From: Rikenellaceae bacterium
GTDB taxonomy: Bacteria; Bacteroidota; Bacteroidia; Bacteroidales; Rikenellaceae
NCBI GenBank assembly: GCA_902362705.1
Contig: CABIXK010000008.1
Span: 70,662 to 91,766 of the forward strand
DNA: 21,105 nt
Reading direction: 5' to 3'
Positions 7,901 through 14,919 of this stretch are shown here, in pieces. The notes beneath the pieces were generated by a model. That model worked only from the letters and a program-made list of their open reading frames with translations. It ran no database searches and was not told where the DNA came from. The stretch's first letter is position 1, and each line of letters opens with the position of its first letter. Position numbers and translations under genes: made by a program.

Positions 7901-8098
7901 GCCGTTCACGTCGGCCGTAACGCCGTTGGTCGTACCGGGTACGATGACCGATGCGCCCGGGAGCGCATTGCCTGCGGCGTCGACGACCTTACCCTTGACT
8001 ACCAGCGACTGCGCCGAGACGGCCGACGCCGCGAAGAGCGCGACGGCCAGGACGAGGCTGCGGCAGAGAGCTTGAAAACTCATCGATTTTTGTTTCAT
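4961..8098 (-). CDS. SusC/RagA-family TonB-dependent outer-membrane transporter
   Basis: This is a 22-strand-type TonB-dependent channel expected to import oligosaccharides captured by the adjacent SusD-like lipoprotein. It has 1045 residues, typical of the family. A signal peptide ends near VSAQ (residue 30). A carboxypeptidase-D regulatory-like domain follows (about 33-105, GKVVDAAGNALPGASV to FIGY). Next come a TonB-box-like EVVVTALG (113-120) and the plug domain with ALTGKIAGVQI and the SusC signature LYGSRAGNGVILITTKKG. The barrel ends in aromatic F (NISLGF), as expected for outer-membrane barrel assembly. Codons for P97-P99 lie in a run of ten C. A one-base slip either way would stop translation at 113 or 105 residues. 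A second in-frame ATG at codon 6 is possible. Confidence 0.96.
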   Translation of the reverse strand: MKQKSMSFQALCRSLVLAVALFAASAVSAQSLVVKGKVVDAAGNALPGASVIVPGTTNGVTADVNGDFSISVKPMTDLEVSFIGYVPQTIEVGTQTPPPLTVTLLEDSQAIGEVVVTALGISREKKTLGYAIQEVKGESLVQARETNITNALTGKIAGVQIIRSSNGPAGSSKIQLRGNNSLTGLNQPLIVIDGTPMDNFIGASNNDFWNPSADMGNGLQDINPEDVESMSVLKGASAAALYGSRAGNGVILITTKKGRENPGLGITVGGTVAATTTFMRPDHQTSFGQGSTGAYDSQSGSSWGPRIEGQEYERWDGTVGHMRYYDSLENYMETGVNLQGNVTFQQQYGKTSIYSSLTRMNDQSQTPGAELRRTNLMLRGTSNFGKDDRWTFDAKVQYIRSKANNRPVSGANGSNMSRAFYTYPTSLDVRDFRDPLDASGNMAYYNPDANNPYWMRKYNLSDDARDRFLLNASIKYRFTDWLDAEVRAGSDMYFTETSSHLYGGNKNLQMNGRYSLGESRFFENNYSFLVSAKKDGIVGEWGGALTFGGNLMERESRGLSSSQGALNVRDLFDLNNGTSKPSVSESYSHRKMNSLYGTAQINYGGWIFLDATFRNDWTSTLSKANRSFFYPSVSLSWVLSDMINKYGNMPRWISYAKVRASYAQVGNDMDPYQLYNTYSVGQDYFERPTASESGKVKFDANVRNELIKSWEAGFEIKFFDNRLGIDFAYYKSNATNQLINLPLNQLSGYDSKKVNAGNIQNEGVEIMLNATPVRSENFTWRSNFNVAHNENRILELADGVERYSLGGFDNLAVYAMVGGDYGEIYGTKFARVDDPASPYYGQLVLNSSGLPTATGQEYLGTQQASANLGWTNEFQWKNLSFAFQVDARIGGKIFSGTQQMMQSAGTAACTVVDGRREEFVVPGVYKDGAGNYVVNDNKVTPQQYWSAVSGTGNLGIGEANLYDATNVRLRNISLSYSLPKRLLARTRVFQSVKVGFSMTNVCMIYSAMRGLDPESVYATSTNATGFEYGSIPTSRSYVFNISLGF
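7801..7810 (-). repeat. Ten-base C homopolymer in the first susC-like gene
   Basis: The plus strand has ten consecutive G (7801-7810), bounded by A on both sides. On the coding strand this is C10 within the codons ACT CCC CCC CCC CTC (T-P-P-P-L, residues 96-100). Deleting one C leads to TAG after residue 113, and adding one leads to TGA after residue 105. Confidence 0.9.
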
Positions 8099-8214
8099 TG
8101 CATTTTTAATTTAGGTGAATTGAATGGTTTTTGTTCGGTGGAGAATCGATCTTCTTCAGTTTATTACCATAGGCGTTTTTAACTTTTTTAATTAAACTTC
8201 GGGTTACCGATTAG

Positions 8215-8245
8215 CTAATGTAAAATATTTTTTTGATAAAACAAA
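8215..8245 (-). promoter_or_regulatory. Candidate promoter of the first susC/susD operon
   Basis: On the minus strand TTTG (plus CAAA at 8242-8245) is followed by exactly 19 bases and then TACATTAG (8215-8222). The latter matches the Bacteroidota TAnnTTTG element except for one base. Transcription would begin near 8208 and give a leader of about 110 nt that is AT-rich. No obvious operator or riboswitch fold was seen in that leader. Confidence 0.5.
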
Positions 8246-8356
8246 ACCGTCCGCCCCTTTTTCGCTTTCGGCCCGCCGAAAAGACGTCGCACCCCGCCGC
8301 CGGCCCGCCGCGCGGGGTCGAAAACGGGGCCCGGGGCCACTCCGGCGGGGAAAAGG

Positions 8357-8387
8357 TTTGCAAACACCGATATTTTGTCTATATTTG
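8357..8387 (+). promoter_or_regulatory. Consensus Bacteroidota promoter for the plsY gene cluster
   Basis: TTTG (8357-8360), a 19-base spacer and TATATTTG (8380-8387) match the primary-sigma promoter consensus TTTG-N19-21-TAnnTTTG perfectly. Transcription should start near 8394 and leave a leader of about 75 nt before plsY. I saw no other convincing promoter between here and 12946, so all four downstream genes may depend on it. Confidence 0.75.
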
Positions 8388-8468
8388 CGATGACATTCAC
8401 CCTCCGCCGAGCGCCCCGGAACGGGTCGCAGCGCCCCCGCGGGCCGGCGGCACAAACGAAGAAAAGCG

Positions 8469-9206
8469 ATGATTCTTACCTACTATACCATCACCTCGAT
8501 GCTCATCCTGGCCTATCTGCTGGGGTCGATTCCCTCGGCCGTGTGGATCGGCAAGAAGTACTACGGCATCGACATCCGCGAATACGGCTCGAAGAACGCC
8601 GGGGCGACCAACATGCTGCGCGTGCTGGGGCGCCGGGCCGCGCTGCCCGTCTTCGGGCTCGACATGCTCAAGGGCTTCGTCGCCGTGACGATCATCGACC
8701 TGATGAAGTACGACAGCGTCTTCGCCGGGGGCGCCAACGAGAACTGGTTCTACGCCCTGCGCTTCGGGGCCGTCTTCGCCGCCGTGCTGGGCCACATATT
8801 CCCCGTTTTCGCCGACTTCCGCGGCGGCAAGGGGGTCGCCACGCTCGTGGGGGCCATCATGGGGGTCAACGCCCCGCTGGTGCTGCTCTGCTTCGGCGTG
8901 TGGTTCCTGGTGCTGATGACCACCCACTACGTCTCGCTCTCGTCGATGACGGCCGGCTGCTGCTTCCCCATCTTCACGCTCATCTCGCCGAAGGTCAACC
9001 ACGTGTGGCCCTTCGTCGCCTTCTCGTTCGTCATCGCCGCGCTGCTGATCTACACCCACCGCAAGAACATCGAGCGGCTGCGCGCCGGCACCGAATCGAA
9101 GATCTACATCTGGCGGCCGCGCCGTGTCCACCCTCCGCGCAGCGAACAGACAGCGCGCACAGGCGACACGCAGCAGCCGACGCCCCCCGCCGACGAGCAG
9201 CGCTGA
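8469..9206 (+). CDS. plsY: Glycerol-3-phosphate acyltransferase PlsY
   Basis: This integral inner-membrane enzyme transfers an acyl group from acyl-phosphate to glycerol-3-phosphate, making lysophosphatidic acid in the first step of phospholipid synthesis. The 245-residue protein has the PlsY conserved segments: LLGSIPSAVWIGK near residue 17, GSKNAGATNMLRVLGR (about 41-56), and FPVFADFRGGKGVAT in the middle. Hydrophobic segments fit the multi-span topology. The last 30 or so residues, after IYIWRPRR, are a Pro/Arg/Thr-rich hydrophilic tail beyond the usual length of about 200 residues. It is the first gene after a consensus promoter. The 234 nt between it and the next gene (9207-9440) are GC-rich and hold no gene, terminator or promoter that I can recognise. 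Confidence 0.95.
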   Translation: MILTYYTITSMLILAYLLGSIPSAVWIGKKYYGIDIREYGSKNAGATNMLRVLGRRAALPVFGLDMLKGFVAVTIIDLMKYDSVFAGGANENWFYALRFGAVFAAVLGHIFPVFADFRGGKGVATLVGAIMGVNAPLVLLCFGVWFLVLMTTHYVSLSSMTAGCCFPIFTLISPKVNHVWPFVAFSFVIAALLIYTHRKNIERLRAGTESKIYIWRPRRVHPPRSEQTARTGDTQQPTPPADEQR

Positions 9207-9440
9207 CCTGCCCGCCGGAGCGAGCCGTCCGAGGCGCCGCCGAGGAAAAGCCGCCGAAGCGGATCGCAGGAAGACAGGAGACAGGCCGCAAGATGGCGCC
9301 GCCGCCCGGCAGTCAGCCGCTCCCGACACCCCGCACCGCCCGGCGCCCCGACCCGGCCCAGCAGGCACTCCGGCCCAGAGGCGCCCCGGGTCCGTGCCCG
9401 AGCCGACACACATCCGTCCCACCCCGAATCACCACGCACC

Positions 9441-11141
9441 ATGTTACAGGAGAATCTGATCCGAATCTACGAGCGGAGTTTTCGCGAGAACCGCGAAATG
9501 TCGGCGCTGACCGACTACTTCAAGAACGAGACCTTCTCGTACTACGAGATGGCCAAGGAGATAGCCAAGCTCCACCTGCTCTTCCGCAAGGCGGGCATCG
9601 AGGCCGGCGACAAGATCGCCCTGATCGGCCGCAACAACCCCCGCTGGTGCATCACCTACATCGCCACGATCACCTACGGCGCCGTCATCGTGCCCATCCT
9701 CCAGGACTTCACCCCCACCGACATCGTGCACATCGTCAACCACTCGGAGAGCCGCCTGCTCTTCCTGGGCGACAACTTCTGGGACGTGATCGAGGAGGAG
9801 CAGATCCGCCAGGTCGAAGCCGTCTTCTCGCTCACCGACTTCCACGCCATCTACGAGCGCGACGGCAAGACGCTGACCAAATACCAGCGCGAGATCGTGC
9901 GCAACTACCGCGCAGCCTACCCGCGCGGCTTCTCGATCAACGACATCCGCTACCCCGAGATCCCCAACGACCGCGTCTGTCTGCTCAACTACACGTCGGG
10001 CACCACGGGCTACTCGAAGGGTGTGATGCTCACCGTCAACAACCTCACGGGCAACGTCCTTTTCGCCAGCACGGCGCTCAACACCCAGACCGGGCAGTGC
10101 TACTTCCAGCGCGGGGGCCGCACCCTCTCGTTCCTGCCCCTGGCCCACGCCTACGGCTGCGCCTTCGACTTCCTGGCGCCGCTGGCCGTGGGCGGCCACA
10201 TCACGCTGCTCGGGCGCATCCCCTCGCCCAAGATCCTGCTCGAAGCCATGGCCTCGGTGCAGCCCACCATCATCTGCTGCGTGCCGATGATCCTCGAGAA
10301 GGTCTACCGCCGGCAGGTGCTGCCGCTGCTCGAGAAGGGCCCCATGTCGATCGCCATGAAGATTCCGCTCGTCAACACGGCCATCCACTCCGCGATCCGC
10401 AAGAAGCTCATGGACGCCTTCGGCGGCAACGTCTCGATCTTCATCGTCGGCGGCGCGCCGATGAACCAGGAGACCGAGGCCTTCCTCATGAAGATCCGCT
10501 TCCCGATCACCATCGGCTACGGCATGACCGAGTGCGCCCCGCTCATCAGCTTCGCCCCCGACAACGAGTTCAAGGCAGGTTCGTGCGGCCGCTACCTCGC
10601 CGACCTGCTCGAGGTGCGCATCGACTCGGCCGACCCCGAGCGCACGGCGGGCGAAATCCTCGTGCGCGGCGAGCACGTCATGACGGGCTACTACAAGAAC
10701 GAGCGCGACACGAAGAAGGTCCTCGACGCAGACGGGTGGCTCCACACGGGCGACATGGGCACCATGGACCCCGACGGCACGCTCTACATCCGCGGCCGCT
10801 CGAAGACCATGATCCTCTCGGGCAGCGGGCAGAACATCTACCCCGAGGAGATCGAGGACCGCCTCAACAACATGTATCTGGTGCTCGAATCGCTCGTGCT
10901 CGACGCGGGCGGCGGACGGCTGAAGGCGCTCGTGGTACCCGACTGGGAGCAGGCCGAGGCCGAGGGTGTCGACAAGGAGGCGCTGCCCGAGATCATGCAG
11001 CGCAACCTGACGGAGCTCAACGCCCAGCTGGCCGCCTACGAGCGCGTGGCCGAGATCGCGATCTACCCCACCGAGTTCGAGAAGACGCCCAAGCGCAGCA
11101 TCAAACGCTATCTCTACGCCCCGTCGCTGCTCGACAGGTAG
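9441..11141 (+). CDS. Long-chain fatty-acid--CoA ligase (AMP-binding family)
   Basis: This is an adenylate-forming enzyme that probably activates long-chain fatty acids to acyl-CoA via acyl-AMP. It has 566 residues. Core motifs are in order: the P-loop-like YTSGTTGYSKG (184-194), YGMTE (360-364), HTGD (435-438) and RGRSKTMILSGSGQNIYPEE (451-470). A C-terminal TPKRSIKRYLY holds the likely catalytic lysine. The compact size and the FLPLAHAYG motif resemble the FadD15/long-chain synthetase branch common in Bacteroidota. Its place behind plsY suggests feeding or recycling of fatty acids for phospholipid synthesis. The kinase gene starts 10 nt after its stop, so the two are almost certainly co-transcribed. 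Substrate chain length is not visible in the sequence. Confidence 0.92.
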   Translation: MLQENLIRIYERSFRENREMSALTDYFKNETFSYYEMAKEIAKLHLLFRKAGIEAGDKIALIGRNNPRWCITYIATITYGAVIVPILQDFTPTDIVHIVNHSESRLLFLGDNFWDVIEEEQIRQVEAVFSLTDFHAIYERDGKTLTKYQREIVRNYRAAYPRGFSINDIRYPEIPNDRVCLLNYTSGTTGYSKGVMLTVNNLTGNVLFASTALNTQTGQCYFQRGGRTLSFLPLAHAYGCAFDFLAPLAVGGHITLLGRIPSPKILLEAMASVQPTIICCVPMILEKVYRRQVLPLLEKGPMSIAMKIPLVNTAIHSAIRKKLMDAFGGNVSIFIVGGAPMNQETEAFLMKIRFPITIGYGMTECAPLISFAPDNEFKAGSCGRYLADLLEVRIDSADPERTAGEILVRGEHVMTGYYKNERDTKKVLDADGWLHTGDMGTMDPDGTLYIRGRSKTMILSGSGQNIYPEEIEDRLNNMYLVLESLVLDAGGGRLKALVVPDWEQAEAEGVDKEALPEIMQRNLTELNAQLAAYERVAEIAIYPTEFEKTPKRSIKRYLYAPSLLDR

Positions 11142-11151
11142 CCGCCGCGCC

Positions 11152-12216
11152 ATGAAGCTCCAGAAGAAAGAGGCCATAGGCGAAAACCTGCTCTACGTGA
11201 TGGTCTGGACGGCCATCATCCTCGTGCCGGTGCTCAATTCGCAGATGATGTCGGAGTTGCACGTCAACTTCGAGAAGGTGCTCATCGCCTGGCGGCAGAT
11301 CGCCCCCTACTTCGTCATCTTCGCCCTCCACAACGGCTACCTCGCCCCGCGGCTGATGCTGCGCCGCAAATACGGCAAGTACGTCTCGGGGGTGCTGCTG
11401 CTCGTGGTGGGGGTCTTCGCGGGGGTCTACGGCTACGAGGAGGCGATGCCCTTCGAGGCGGTCTACGGCGAGCTGCCCGACGCTGCGGGGCCGCAGCGCG
11501 TGTCGTTCACCAACCTGGAGATCTACTGGAACGTGGTGCTGGGCATCTTCATGTGCGGCGCCAACACGGGCATCAAGCTCATATACCAGTCGATACGCGA
11601 CGAGCAGACGATGACCGAGCTCAAGCACCAGAACCTCCAGGCCGAGATGGATTATCTGAAGTATCAGATCAATCCCCACTTCTTCATGAACACGCTCAAC
11701 AACATCCACGCGCTGATCGACATCGACGCCGACTCGGCCAAGAGCGCCGTGATCGACCTCTCGAAGATGATGCGCTACGTGCTCTACGACTCGGGCCACG
11801 CCAGCACGACGCTCGAGCGCGACCTGCAGTTCCTGCGCAACTACATCGAGCTGATGCGCATACGCTACACCGACGACGTGGAGATCCGCATCGACACGCC
11901 CGAGGGGCTGCCGCTGCAGGCGGCCATCCCGCCGCTGCTGCTCATCGTCTTCGTCGAGAACGCCTTCAAGCACGGCGTGAGCAGCCACCGCCCCTCGTTC
12001 ATCCACATAAGCATCGGCCACGCGGCCGGAAGGGTCGAGGCGACGATCGCCAACAGCCGCACCCCCCGCACGCCGGCCAACAAGCCGGGCATCGGACTGG
12101 AGAACGTGCGCAAGCGCCTGACGCTGATCTACGGCGAGGGCAACTACGCGCTCACGATCCTGCCCGAGGAGGAACGCTTCACCGTCAAACTCTCAATCCC
12201 CACGCTCCATGCTTAA
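11152..12216 (+). CDS. LytS-type membrane sensor histidine kinase (His_kinase family)
   Basis: This is the sensor of a LytS/LytR-type two-component system in the inner membrane. In 354 residues there are about four predicted membrane spans (12-30, 46-64, 76-95, 126-145). A short coiled linker follows, then the His_kinase core with the phospho-acceptor in YQINPHFFMNTLNNIHALID (H176). The ATPase part has the N-box FVENAFKHG (N270) and the G-box GIGLENVRKRL (313-323). The periplasmic loops are small, so sensing is probably within the membrane. The signal is unknown. The stop codon overlaps the start of the response-regulator gene by 8 nt, indicating translational coupling. Confidence 0.94.
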   Translation: MKLQKKEAIGENLLYVMVWTAIILVPVLNSQMMSELHVNFEKVLIAWRQIAPYFVIFALHNGYLAPRLMLRRKYGKYVSGVLLLVVGVFAGVYGYEEAMPFEAVYGELPDAAGPQRVSFTNLEIYWNVVLGIFMCGANTGIKLIYQSIRDEQTMTELKHQNLQAEMDYLKYQINPHFFMNTLNNIHALIDIDADSAKSAVIDLSKMMRYVLYDSGHASTTLERDLQFLRNYIELMRIRYTDDVEIRIDTPEGLPLQAAIPPLLLIVFVENAFKHGVSSHRPSFIHISIGHAAGRVEATIANSRTPRTPANKPGIGLENVRKRLTLIYGEGNYALTILPEEERFTVKLSIPTLHA

Positions 12217-12946
12217 GTGCATCGCCATCGACGACGAGCCGCTCGCCCTGCGGCAGCTCGACGCCTACATCGCCAAGACGCCCTACCTCGAGTCGGTCGG
12301 CGCGTGCGACAACGCCCTCGAGGCGCAGCAGCTGCTGGCCACGCAGAGCGTCGACCTGATCTTCTGCGACATCAGCATGCCCGACCTGAACGGCGTCGAC
12401 TTCGTGCGCTCGCTCGTCGAGCGGCCCATGGTGATCTTCGCCACCGCCTACTCCGACTACGCCGTCGAGGGGTTCCGCCTCGACGCGGTCGACTACCTGC
12501 TCAAGCCCATCTCGTTCGCCGACTTCAGCCGCGCGGCGGCCAAGGCCAACTCGCTCTACGAGCTGCGCCACGGCCAGCGGCAGGGACAGGCGCCCGCCGA
12601 GGCCGAGCCGCGCGACCGCGAGTATATCTCCGTGAAGGCCGACTACAAGACCTCGCTGGTGAAGATCGCCGACCTGGTGTGGCTCGAGAGCGAGAGCGAG
12701 TACGTGCGCATGCACCTCGCGGACGGTTCGACGCTCACCACCCTCTTCCGGCTCAAGAACATGGAGGCGGCCCTACCGTCGGAGAGCTTCATGCGCGTGC
12801 ACCGCTCCTACATCGTCAACCTGCGCCGCATCACCGGCTATGCGCGCGGGCGCGTCTACCTCGACAACGCCGAGTACGTGCCTGTGGGCGAGAACTACAA
12901 GGAGCAGTTTCTCGCCTACATCGAAAAGAATTATCCCAATCTGTAA
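12209..12946 (+). CDS. LytTR-family response regulator
   Basis: This is a cytoplasmic transcription regulator, presumably phosphorylated by the kinase encoded just upstream. It has 245 residues. The receiver domain (about 1-120) carries the acidic pair D8-D9, the phospho-acceptor D54 in FCDISMPDLNG, T79, and the conserved K99 in LLKP. After a linker of about 20 residues, a LytTR DNA-binding domain (about 133-243) has the family patterns LVWLESESEYVRM and FMRVHRSYIVNL. LytTR proteins bind paired direct repeats; no such pair was identified with confidence here. The gene ends 39 nt before a convergent gene, with no clear intrinsic terminator between them. Confidence 0.95.
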   Translation: MLKCIAIDDEPLALRQLDAYIAKTPYLESVGACDNALEAQQLLATQSVDLIFCDISMPDLNGVDFVRSLVERPMVIFATAYSDYAVEGFRLDAVDYLLKPISFADFSRAAAKANSLYELRHGQRQGQAPAEAEPRDREYISVKADYKTSLVKIADLVWLESESEYVRMHLADGSTLTTLFRLKNMEAALPSESFMRVHRSYIVNLRRITGYARGRVYLDNAEYVPVGENYKEQFLAYIEKNYPNL

Positions 12947-12985
12947 AAGAGGGCTGCCTGAACGCTGCGGCGCCCCGCCGCGCGC

Positions 12986-13432
12986 CTACCCCAGCCGCGG
13001 GAAGACTTTCAGCGGGCGGTAGGCGCCGTCGCGCTGCTCGTAGCAGTAGTGGGTCAGGCCGTTGGTGAGCACCACGTAGCGGGCGCCGACGACCGAGTTG
13101 TAGCGCACGGCCTGCTCCCACACGCGGCGGTCGATCGCCACGTCGGCGGCCTTGCACTCGGCCACCAGCAGCGGGCGGCAGTCGGCCCCGACGACCACCG
13201 CGTCGGCGCGCTGGGGCTGACCGTTGAGCGGCACGGCATACTCCTCGACGATGCGCCCCAGGGGCGCGCCGCAGCCCGTGACCAGGTAGGAGACCAGGTG
13301 GCGCCGCACCCACTCCTCGGGGGTGAGCACCAGCCACGCGCGGCGCGTCTCGCACCACACCTCCGTCACACCGCCGCGCTCGCGCGCGCGGAGCCGTATG
13401 GCAGGGAAATTGAGTCGGGGAAGCGAGGACAT
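12986..13432 (-). CDS. HsdR N-terminal-like PD-(D/E)XK domain protein
   Basis: This small 148-residue protein matches the stand-alone type I restriction R-subunit N-terminal-like family (HSDR_N_2) found across Bacteroidota. The nuclease-fold signature is visible: E64, D77 in QRADAVV, E92-C-K94 in LLVAECKAADV, and Q107. It has no helicase domain, and no HsdM or HsdS gene lies nearby, so it is not part of a restriction system in this window. Its actual role is unknown; DNA maintenance or repair is a guess. The start at 13432 lies 55 nt from the divergent gene start at 13488, so the two genes share a compact promoter region. Confidence 0.82.
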   Translation of the reverse strand: MSSLPRLNFPAIRLRARERGGVTEVWCETRRAWLVLTPEEWVRRHLVSYLVTGCGAPLGRIVEEYAVPLNGQPQRADAVVVGADCRPLLVAECKAADVAIDRRVWEQAVRYNSVVGARYVVLTNGLTHYCYEQRDGAYRPLKVFPRLG

Positions 13433-13487
13433 GCGTCGTGAATTGAAAAAAATGCCGTATCTTTATCGGCAAATATAGGACAAAAAT
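13433..13487. promoter_or_regulatory. Overlapping divergent promoter region
   Basis: On the minus strand TATATTTG (plus 13470-13477) matches TAnnTTTG exactly and would serve the HsdR-like gene. On the plus strand TATCTTTA (13458-13465) matches except for its last base and would serve the GH2-like gene. Neither has a clean TTTG at the right spacing. The two -7 boxes are only 4 bases apart, so firing in one direction would probably interfere with the other. Confidence 0.45.
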
Positions 13488-14792
13488 ATGAGATCACTGC
13501 TTGCGATCACGCTCTTTTTCGGGTTGGGCGCCGGCGTCGCCTTCGGGCAGCTCCCGTCGCTCGGCACCGAGCCGCCGCGCGGCCCGCTCTATCCCGCCCC
13601 CACGGCTCCGCTGGCCGCCGACTCCATGCGCGGCGACAACGCCTACATGCGCCGCATCGCCGAGTGGACGCCCTGCGACGGCGGCGTGAGCGCCCCCTTC
13701 ACCGTGCCCTTCGCCTGGGCCAACCGCCAGGTGCTGCTGCGCATCTGCTCGGCACCCTCCGACTACGACGTGCGCGTCAACGGCCGCACGGTGGCCTACG
13801 TGGCCGACGGCAGCGTGCCCGCCGAGGTCAACGTCACGCGCGCGGTGCAGGAGGGGCGCAACGAGGTGGAGATCCTCCTGCGCCAGACGCCCGCGCTGGC
13901 GCAGATCGAGAGCTGGGAAAGCGGCTCGGAGCCCCGGCAGCCGGGCGCCGCGTGGGTGCTGAGCCAGCCGACGCTGCGCGTGCGCGACGTTGTCGCCCGT
14001 ACCTGGCGCGCGGCCGACGAGAGCGACTACACGGCCGAGGTGGCCATGGTCGTGAAGAGCGAGGCGCTCAACCCGCGCACCTCGCGGCTGTGGTACGAGC
14101 TCCTCTCGCCCGCCGGCACGGTAGCAGCCTCGGGGCACCGCGACATCACGCTCGACATGCGGCGCGAGGACACGGTGCGCTTCCTGGCCCACCTGCCCGC
14201 CGATTCGCTCTGGAGCGCCGAGCGGCCCCAGCGCTACACGCTGCGCCTGAAGACGCAGCACGAGGGGCGCTACGACGAATACACGGAGTTCCGCCTGGGG
14301 CTGCGCAGCGCCGAGCTGCGCGACGGGCAGCTGCTCGTCAACGGCAGCTCCGTGACGCTGCGCACGGCCTCGGTCTCGCCCGGCGCCACGGCCGCCGAGC
14401 TGGCCAACGTGCGCCGCTCGGGCCGCAACGCCGTGGTGCTCGCCCCGGGCACGGTCGCGCCGTCGCTCTACGAGACGTGCGACACGCTGGGGCTCTACGT
14501 CGTGGCCACGGCGGCCATCGACGCCCGGCGCGGCGGCGACTCGCGGCGCGTGGGCGGCTCGCCGGCCAACGATCCGGCATGGCGCGAGGCCTTCATCGAG
14601 CGGGCCCGCAACAGCTACCACACCGCCAAGCGCCACCCGTCGGTGGTGGCCTTCCTGCTGGCGCGCAACGCCGCCAACGGCATCTGCCTCTACGAGAGCT
14701 ACCTGGCCATGAAGGCCGAGCAGGAGACGCGCCCGTTCGTCTACCCCGAGGCCGCCGGCGAGTGGAACAGCGACCATCTGTCGATCGAATAG
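13488..14792 (+). CDS. Secreted GH2 (LacZ-type) homologue lacking active-site residues, truncated
   Basis: The 434-residue protein has a signal peptide (cleavage near AFG/Q) and follows the layout of large Bacteroidota GH2 beta-galactosidases. First comes a sugar-binding-type jelly roll (about 60-168; VRVNGRTVAYVADGSVPAEV). Next is an Ig-like domain (about 175-275; LWSAERPQRYTLRLK), then the start of the barrel (DGQLLVNGSSVTLR, 279-292). In the barrel LYETCDTLGLYVV and RHPSVVAF are recognisable. However, the GNEAGNG segment that should hold the acid/base Glu reads ARNAANG (392-398, Ala at 395). The usual His- and Glu-bearing segments (NRHEHDP, SHYP, DEANIE) are also replaced. The protein stops after WNSD, where active enzymes continue with the nucleophile Glu. 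It is probably a binding or structural pseudoenzyme, or a decaying gene. The reading frame is intact. Confidence 0.75.
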   Translation: MRSLLAITLFFGLGAGVAFGQLPSLGTEPPRGPLYPAPTAPLAADSMRGDNAYMRRIAEWTPCDGGVSAPFTVPFAWANRQVLLRICSAPSDYDVRVNGRTVAYVADGSVPAEVNVTRAVQEGRNEVEILLRQTPALAQIESWESGSEPRQPGAAWVLSQPTLRVRDVVARTWRAADESDYTAEVAMVVKSEALNPRTSRLWYELLSPAGTVAASGHRDITLDMRREDTVRFLAHLPADSLWSAERPQRYTLRLKTQHEGRYDEYTEFRLGLRSAELRDGQLLVNGSSVTLRTASVSPGATAAELANVRRSGRNAVVLAPGTVAPSLYETCDTLGLYVVATAAIDARRGGDSRRVGGSPANDPAWREAFIERARNSYHTAKRHPSVVAFLLARNAANGICLYESYLAMKAEQETRPFVYPEAAGEWNSDHLSIE

Positions 14793-14870
14793 GAACCGGC
14801 CAGCCGGATTGAACCGACGGGACAGACGGGATAGACGACCGGCCGGACGAGACAGGCCGGGGAGATCGGA

Positions 14871-14897
14871 CAGACCAGACAGACCAGACAGACCAGG
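14871..14897 (+). repeat. 9-bp minisatellite, three copies
   Basis: CAGACCAGA, CAGACCAGA and CAGACCAGG lie head to tail. They are embedded in about 100 bp (14800-14905) rich in GACAGAC/GACCGG-like variants. The stretch lies between the GH2-like stop codon and its terminator, so it is probably a 3' untranslated region. Confidence 0.75.
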
Positions 14898-14919
14898 TTG
14901 ACCGGGAGATCGAAGACCG

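Noticed and set aside
2479..8182. Very long plus-strand open frames (2479-4983 and 4820-8182) opposite the first susC/susD genes
   Set aside because: They are antisense shadows: high GC at third codon positions suppresses stops on the other strand. The translations are rich in Val/Gly/His/Arg/Ala repeats with no domain, while the minus-strand frames give clear SusC and SusD proteins.
8375..11155. 926-residue plus-strand open frame overlapping plsY and the acyl-CoA ligase in another frame
   Set aside because: Arg/Pro/His-rich low-complexity translation; the true frames carry all PlsY and adenylate-forming motifs.
11152..12946. Sus-type regulator for the neighbouring SusCD loci
   Set aside because: The two-component pair is LytS/LytTR type, on the opposite strand to the susCD genes and tightly linked to the acyl-CoA ligase; a direct role in glycan regulation is not indicated.
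12986..13432. Part of a type I restriction-modification or other defence system
   Set aside because: Only the short PD-(D/E)XK domain is present, with no helicase, methyltransferase or specificity gene nearby; stand-alone copies are widespread in Bacteroidota.
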